Assembly (NCBI GenBank): GCA_003385605.1
Contig: QQUU01000004.1
Location: 1-64,000 of the forward strand
Length of the DNA: 64,000 nucleotides
Direction: 5' to 3'
Origin: Bacteroidota bacterium
GTDB lineage: Bacteria; Bacteroidota; Bacteroidia; Flavobacteriales; Schleiferiaceae
In this document: positions 59,500 to 64,000 of the stretch, piece by piece
Layout: each line of letters begins with the position of its first letter
How positions within the stretch are numbered: position 1 is the first letter of the stretch
Made by a program: the position numbers and the translations under genes
Notes under the pieces: generated by a model
Seen by the model: the letters and a program-made list of their open reading frames with translations, nothing else
What the model was told of the DNA's origin: nothing
The model's database searches: none

Positions 59500-62400
59500 G
59501 TGAAAAAACTTCTACTCCTATTTATGTCAGTTTTTGCTCTGGGAGCAAATGCACAGACATACTGTTCGCCGACCTACACCTTGGGTTGTACCTACGGCGA
59601 TGACATCAACGATGTATATATCGGAACCTTCTCTGATACAGCTACTGGCTGTTCGACAGGTAACTACTACGTGGCAACTTCTGATACAATTTACATTCAG
59701 CAGACGGCGCCTACCTCCGTTGAATTCACTTCAAACTACTCTACGCAGTACTTTGCAATCTGGGGCGACTGGAACAATGACGGCGATTGGGACGACGCTG
59801 GAGAGCACCTTTGGTCTTCTTCCACGAACCAGTGGAACGGTAATGTGGAATCAATCACTATCCCTTCTACGGTATCGCTCGGTTCTTACCGCATGCGCAT
59901 TCGTTCAAACTATTCTGCCGCCATTTCAGCTACAGAAAGCTGTTCGAGCATGTCGTACGGTGAGGTGCACGATTACACAGTGACGGTAACCGCCCCACCG
60001 GCGTGTCCAGCACCGACTTTCGCAAGCATCAGTGCTTCGGATTCATCGGCGACGTTGACTTGGAATTCAAACGACACAACCTTTGTTGTTGAATACGGTA
60101 CTTCTGGATTCGTGAACGGCCTCGGACTTCAAGTGACAGTAAACGACACGTTTGCTACAATCACTGGTTTGAGCTCAAACACTGCTTATGATTTCTACAT
60201 CAAAACAGATTGTACAGCAGATACAAACGGGTACAGCACGAACGTTGGACCGTTCTTCGTGAAGACGTTGTGTACTTCGGTAAGTACGCCGCTTTACGAG
60301 AGCTTTGATACAGATTCAACGGGCGGATTCTCAAATCCAAACGCTCCTTCTTGTTGGTACTATGCTGAGAATTCAGGTGCTGCGGGGTATGGATACATTA
60401 CCGGTTCTTCTTGGAGCTTAAGCCCTCACACAGGTACTCAGATGTATTACCTCTACAACAGTTTTGATTCAGCGGTTGAGGCATTAATCAGCCCTGCTAT
60501 TATCGGTCTAGACAGCGGTACGAAGCAGATGGACATCTACATGGCGAGTACAGGCTGGTCTTCAGGTAATGATGTTATCGTAGGTACTGTCAGTAGCCCT
60601 ACAGGTTTGAGCAATTTCAACGCAATTGATACTATTAGTGTGCCTAACGGTGCGACGTGGAACATGTACACTGTGTACTTCGATGCAAATGCTGGGTACA
60701 ACATGAGCGACGATCACATTGCCATCATTTCAACAACTACGAATACCTATACTGCGGTATACCTCGATGAAATCACCATCAAAGACGCTCCGCAATGTTT
60801 GCCGCCTTCGGCAATTAGTGTGGGTTCTATTGGGGCCGATTCTGCCGAGGTCAACTTCACTGCAAATGGTATTACTACCTATCTCGAATACGGTCCAGTA
60901 GGCTTTGTTCCGGATTTCCAACAGAGTACTGGAACGCTTGTTACAGCGTCTTCATCACCGCATTGGTTAACCGGTCTTGATACAAACACGTCTTACGATG
61001 TGTATGTCTACCAAATGTGTGCGGACAGTACAGTGAGTCCAGCCTTTGGTCCTGCTACCTTTAAGACACTGCAGTGTGCTCCAGCCGATATGTGTTCTTT
61101 CGATATCGAATTAACAGATAGCTACGGTGACGGTTGGAACGGTGCAGAGGTTCAGGTTTTAAATTCTGCTGGTGGTGTTGAATACACTTTAGGTTCAGCA
61201 TTTACTACTGGCTCAACTTACACAGAAACCATCATGGTATGTACAGGCGAAACATTCACTATCTCGGTAAGTACGGCTGGTTCGTATCCAAGTGAGATTG
61301 GTTTAAATGTTCTTTCAAGCGGTTCAATTGTCGCTTCTTATTCAAACTCTACGTCTACTACAGTAGGTACTCAGATGGCACAGTTTACAGCTTCTTGTAA
61401 TACGGCTTGTCCAACACCAACGAACTTGACGTACGTAGCAGGAAAGAACGATGCGACCTTCACTTTTGATCAGAATGGTGGCTCTGCAACGTACGTGTAC
61501 GAGTGGGGTCCAGTAGGATTTGCCCAATCTACAGGTCTTGTTTCAAGCAATATTGATTCAACTACAAGTAATACATTCTCTATCTCCGGTTTGAGTGCAG
61601 CGACGTGTTACGATGTATTCGTAATCGGAAACTGTGGTACTAGCGGAGTGAGCGACACATTGGGTCCATTGACCTTCTGTACCAACCTCTGTGATACGAC
61701 AGATTTGTGTACTTGGACCATGAGCATGTACGATTCATGGGGCGATGGATGGAACGGTGCTGAAGTTCAAGTATTGTACAACGGTGTCTTCGGTCAGTCC
61801 TTTACATTCTTAACAGGCGATTCGTCTATTGTAGACTTCCAAGTATGTAGTGGAACGCAAATCACAGTAGTGAACAGTGCTGCGGGATCGTACCCGTCTG
61901 AAGTAAGCTATGTGCTTTCAAATGCTTCGGGTAATCAGAGTACTTCTGTGAGTACAGGTAACTTCGCAGTGGGTGTTCAAGATACCTTGGTTGCGAACTG
62001 TGTTACCGTTTCTTGTCCAATGCCGTCTAACTTAACCAACACGAACATTGGCGCTACAACGGCTGACATTTCTTGGACAGGTGGTACAGGTACTTTCTTG
62101 TACGAATACCGTGCTCAAGGAACCACTACGGGACCTATGCTAAGCGGAACGTCAACTGCAGCAACAGCTTCTTTAATGGGGCTAATGCCATCTACTACGT
62201 ACGATTTCTACGTGAAAGAAGCTTGTGCTCCAGGCGATACGTCGATGACTATGTACCATGTATTTACCACAGATTCTTGTGCGGCCATTACATTGGGTAA
62301 CCCGCAGTTCAACGTGGATAGCGTGAATGCTACAGCGGCAGCATTGACCTTTAACTGGAACAGCGCAAACACGACCGGATTCAATATTTCATTCGGTGAC

Positions 62401-62811
62401 GGAAACTCGGCTACGGGTACAGGCGGTACAGTTTCACACTCATACACGGCTAACGGCACGTACTCAGTTACATTAACGGTCTACAGCGATTGTGATACTG
62501 CAAGCAAGACCTTTAATGTACAGGTGGGTACTATCGGTATTGAAGACAACGCTGGAATTACAGCCTTGATGATTTACCCGAACCCAACACAAGGTTTGGT
62601 AACCATCGACGGTGAGATTTCACACAGTGCTGAGGTAAGCATTCGAATTATTAACTACTTGGGTCAGGAGATCCTCGTGGACCAATTCGACCCTACTTCT
62701 TCGGTCCTAAGCAAAACGTATGACCTGAGTGCAGCTGCGGCCGGCGCTTATCTCATCGAGGTAGCAACGGATAGAGGCGTAGTACAGAAATCAATTATTG
62801 TTCGCCACTAA
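59500..62811 (+). CDS. Large secreted adhesin-like protein with T9SS type A sorting domain
   Basis: A 1103-residue surface protein starting at GTG (59500) with a signal peptide (LLLFMSVFALGANAQ). Order: GEVED-type domain (about 20-168, ending MSYGEVHDYTVTV); Fn3-like domains at about 169-255, 433-525, 637-725 and 839-925, each beginning C-P/L-x-P; a jelly-roll MAM-like domain (about 265-430); two copies of a 'DSYGDGWNGAEVQVL' module (about 535-630 and 740-835); a PKD domain (about 960-1010, 'FGDGNSATGTGGTVSHSY'); and a type A sorting domain (YPNPTQGLVTIDG, about 1025-1103). No catalytic residues recognised; adhesion or surface coating is likely. Confidence 0.9.
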   Translation: MKKLLLLFMSVFALGANAQTYCSPTYTLGCTYGDDINDVYIGTFSDTATGCSTGNYYVATSDTIYIQQTAPTSVEFTSNYSTQYFAIWGDWNNDGDWDDAGEHLWSSSTNQWNGNVESITIPSTVSLGSYRMRIRSNYSAAISATESCSSMSYGEVHDYTVTVTAPPACPAPTFASISASDSSATLTWNSNDTTFVVEYGTSGFVNGLGLQVTVNDTFATITGLSSNTAYDFYIKTDCTADTNGYSTNVGPFFVKTLCTSVSTPLYESFDTDSTGGFSNPNAPSCWYYAENSGAAGYGYITGSSWSLSPHTGTQMYYLYNSFDSAVEALISPAIIGLDSGTKQMDIYMASTGWSSGNDVIVGTVSSPTGLSNFNAIDTISVPNGATWNMYTVYFDANAGYNMSDDHIAIISTTTNTYTAVYLDEITIKDAPQCLPPSAISVGSIGADSAEVNFTANGITTYLEYGPVGFVPDFQQSTGTLVTASSSPHWLTGLDTNTSYDVYVYQMCADSTVSPAFGPATFKTLQCAPADMCSFDIELTDSYGDGWNGAEVQVLNSAGGVEYTLGSAFTTGSTYTETIMVCTGETFTISVSTAGSYPSEIGLNVLSSGSIVASYSNSTSTTVGTQMAQFTASCNTACPTPTNLTYVAGKNDATFTFDQNGGSATYVYEWGPVGFAQSTGLVSSNIDSTTSNTFSISGLSAATCYDVFVIGNCGTSGVSDTLGPLTFCTNLCDTTDLCTWTMSMYDSWGDGWNGAEVQVLYNGVFGQSFTFLTGDSSIVDFQVCSGTQITVVNSAAGSYPSEVSYVLSNASGNQSTSVSTGNFAVGVQDTLVANCVTVSCPMPSNLTNTNIGATTADISWTGGTGTFLYEYRAQGTTTGPMLSGTSTAATASLMGLMPSTTYDFYVKEACAPGDTSMTMYHVFTTDSCAAITLGNPQFNVDSVNATAAALTFNWNSANTTGFNISFGDGNSATGTGGTVSHSYTANGTYSVTLTVYSDCDTASKTFNVQVGTIGIEDNAGITALMIYPNPTQGLVTIDGEISHSAEVSIRIINYLGQEILVDQFDPTSSVLSKTYDLSAAAAGAYLIEVATDRGVVQKSIIVRH

Positions 62812-63491
62812 ACCTCTAAGGCTAGTGCGAGCAAATGCAAGGGCTGCTCGGGGAATACTTCCCGAACGACCTCTGCAGCATAAAGTAACGTCGACCCGGT
62901 AGTCACCGTATCGTCGATAAGTACAAGCAGCGCATCCCGCGGGATGCGCTGCTTTATTTTTTGGCGCACTCGCAAGCTCCCGCGCGGGTTGGTCCAGCGC
63001 TCAAAGGGATCTACCTCAATTTGACTCTTACGGTGCGCGTGCTTTTCGAGCAACAGCGCTACTGTAGCCCGATATCCACGTTCAGTTAACTTTCTCAGAC
63101 ACCCTTGGGCTAATCCTTCGCTTTGGTTGTAACCGCGGCGTCTACGCCGCCTTTTTGAAACGGGCATGGGCACAAGGACGATGTCTATATGTGCAGACGC
63201 TATGGCGGGCGCTAGAAAATGGTATCCAAGATGTCGTGCCATTCGAGGATGGCCCCCATACTTGAGGTTGTGACAGAGTGTACTCACTGAAGGGCAATTG
63301 ATCAGCACAGCGCTAAATTGGGCTTCGATGGTTGACGATATTCGTTCTAGACGCTGGCGTTCGAGAAACGAACACCTCGGTTGTGCGGCCAAACATAATT
63401 GGCATACGCTTTGCTCTTCAGGTCGAAGAAGGTCTTCACAAAGAAGGCAATGATTGGGAAAGACGAGGCTTGTTAAAAAACTTAGCATCAT
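62808..63491 (-). CDS. ComF family protein (phosphoribosyltransferase-like)
   Basis: A 227-residue ComF/GntX-type protein involved in natural transformation in other bacteria. The ATG at 63491 gives MMLSFLTSLVFPNHCLLCED; an upstream TTG frame is not needed. N-terminal zinc-binding cysteines are in 'CLLCEDLL' and 'CQLC'; the phosphoribosyltransferase half has 'LVPMPVSKRRRRRRGYNQSEGLAQ' and the PRPP-type loop 'VLIDDTVTTGSTLLYAAEV'. The run of six arginines is longer than usual. Convergent stop overlaps the T9SS gene by four bases. Confidence 0.92.
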   Translation of the reverse strand: MMLSFLTSLVFPNHCLLCEDLLRPEEQSVCQLCLAAQPRCSFLERQRLERISSTIEAQFSAVLINCPSVSTLCHNLKYGGHPRMARHLGYHFLAPAIASAHIDIVLVPMPVSKRRRRRRGYNQSEGLAQGCLRKLTERGYRATVALLLEKHAHRKSQIEVDPFERWTNPRGSLRVRQKIKQRIPRDALLVLIDDTVTTGSTLLYAAEVVREVFPEQPLHLLALALEV

Positions 63492-63557
63492 TTTAATAAG
63501 AGATATGCTGAGATTGAGGTAGTTTCGTTGTAATAGAAGATAAATCAAAAAGGAGCG

Positions 63558-64000
63558 ATGAGTTCAGAAGGAAACAAAGGGAGATCAGGATTAGTAATTG
63601 GCCTATTGGCCGTAGCGGTACTTGCATTGGGTGTATTGCTGTATTTACGCAGTGAAGAGAAGCATGCATTAGAGTTAGACAAGCAAGAATTGACCGTAGA
63701 ACTAAGTGGTTTGAAGGAAGATTTAATGGGTCAGATTGGCGAAAACGACAGCCTCAATTCATTCATTGAGACTGAGACAGCACGCCTAGGCTTGTTGATC
63801 GACAGCATCAACGCAGTGAATGTTGACAACAAAAAACAATTAACAAACTACCGTTACCGCTTGAGCAGCTTGAAGAAGCAGAACGCGGAGTTGGTAGAAC
63901 AACTAGATAGCACCAACGAAGCTTATGCAGCACTTAAGATGCGTGAGCAGATGGTGGCAGATAGCTTGAACTCAGCGATCACTGCAAACCAAGCGCTTTC
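63558..64000 (+). CDS. Membrane-anchored coiled-coil protein, 3' end outside window
   Basis: Translation from the ATG at 63558 runs open to the window end (147 codons). It has a short Ser/Gly/Arg start, one transmembrane helix (LVIGLLAVAVLALGVLLYL, about residues 12-30) and then a continuous heptad-like coiled coil rich in Leu, Glu and Asn ('KHALELDKQELTVELSGLKEDLMGQIGENDSLNSFI'). Similar proteins are common and uncharacterised in Flavobacteriia. The start is preceded by AAAGGAG, a Shine-Dalgarno-like sequence unusual for the phylum. It runs divergently from comF. Confidence 0.75.
   Translation, partial: MSSEGNKGRSGLVIGLLAVAVLALGVLLYLRSEEKHALELDKQELTVELSGLKEDLMGQIGENDSLNSFIETETARLGLLIDSINAVNVDNKKQLTNYRYRLSSLKKQNAELVEQLDSTNEAYAALKMREQMVADSLNSAITANQAL

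Noticed and set aside
63551-63557. Shine-Dalgarno-like AAAGGAG before the last gene
   Set aside because: Kept only as a note: the phylum rarely uses such sites and A/G-rich leaders are common by chance; no other start here shows one.
1-64000. CRISPR array, insertion sequence, phage genes or rRNA
   Set aside because: No regularly spaced repeats, transposase, integrase, capsid or rRNA-like sequence was seen on either strand.

Overview
The window looks like a chromosome segment of a free-living, probably marine, aerobic member of Bacteroidota, most likely Flavobacteriales (Cryomorphaceae/Schleiferiaceae-like; this placement is inference). The evidence is three large secreted proteins with type IX secretion (T9SS) C-terminal sorting domains plus a fourth on an MbnP-like protein, a gliding-motility-associated type B sorting domain, TAnnTTTG-like promoter -7 boxes, start codons without Shine-Dalgarno sequences, the PII-Amt-porin cluster of this phylum and an S46 dipeptidyl peptidase. 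GC is moderate except for an AT-richer stretch at about 27.2-29.1 kb and around 35.3-37 kb. No CRISPR array, insertion sequence, rRNA or phage module was seen.

Layout. 0-6 kb: the end of gpsA, then a four-gene operon (LolA-like protein, two FtsX/LolE-type permeases, LolD-type ATPase), a nitroreductase and a small acidic protein. 6-13.6 kb (minus): uvrC, a T9SS type B surface protein, then asnS-rpoN-membrane protein. 13.7-20.4 kb: a TetR-regulated RND efflux operon with a likely operator upstream. 20.4-24 kb: an unusually short DXS, a YceI protein and a DEAD-box helicase. 24-27.2 kb (minus): a CotH-kinase/lamin-tail T9SS protein. 27.2-29.1 kb: three small unrecognised exported or membrane proteins around tRNA-Ala(GGC).

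29.1-32.5 kb: a tightly coupled operon of an MbnP-like protein with a T9SS sorting domain, two MbnH/MauG-like di-haem lipoproteins and a CxxC protein. 32.6-35.3 kb (minus): glnB-amt-porin, the nitrogen uptake cluster. 35.3-37.7 kb: an unusual leader region, a predicted transmembrane one-component sensor with an extracytoplasmic propeller-like domain, and an outer-membrane barrel. 37.8-41.7 kb: divergent genes for the lower kynurenine/3-hydroxyanthranilate pathway (HAO and ACMSD to the right, semialdehyde dehydrogenase and 2-oxo-3-hexenedioate decarboxylase/hydratase to the left). 41.7-48.6 kb: long PurF, cobalamin adenosyltransferase, DUF2795 protein, sucA-sucB. 48.6-53.3 kb: DPP7-type S46 peptidase, a small Kazal-like lipoprotein, and a convergent S9/DPP4 peptidase coupled to an ABC ATPase. 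54-59.4 kb: ABC-F protein, cytochrome c lipoprotein, divergent SCO protein, TPR protein and Ig-like lipoprotein. 59.5-64 kb: a 1103-residue T9SS adhesin-like protein, ComF and the start of a coiled-coil membrane protein.

Together the genes describe a heterotroph that degrades peptides outside the cell, can break down aromatic intermediates of tryptophan, takes up ammonium and respires through the TCA cycle. The least-explained parts are the MbnP/di-haem operon, the membrane sensor with its leader, the peptidase/Kazal locus, terminators that face away from the nearest gene, and a recurring TAnnTTTR box placed 4-5 bases before ATG that suggests leaderless mRNAs.
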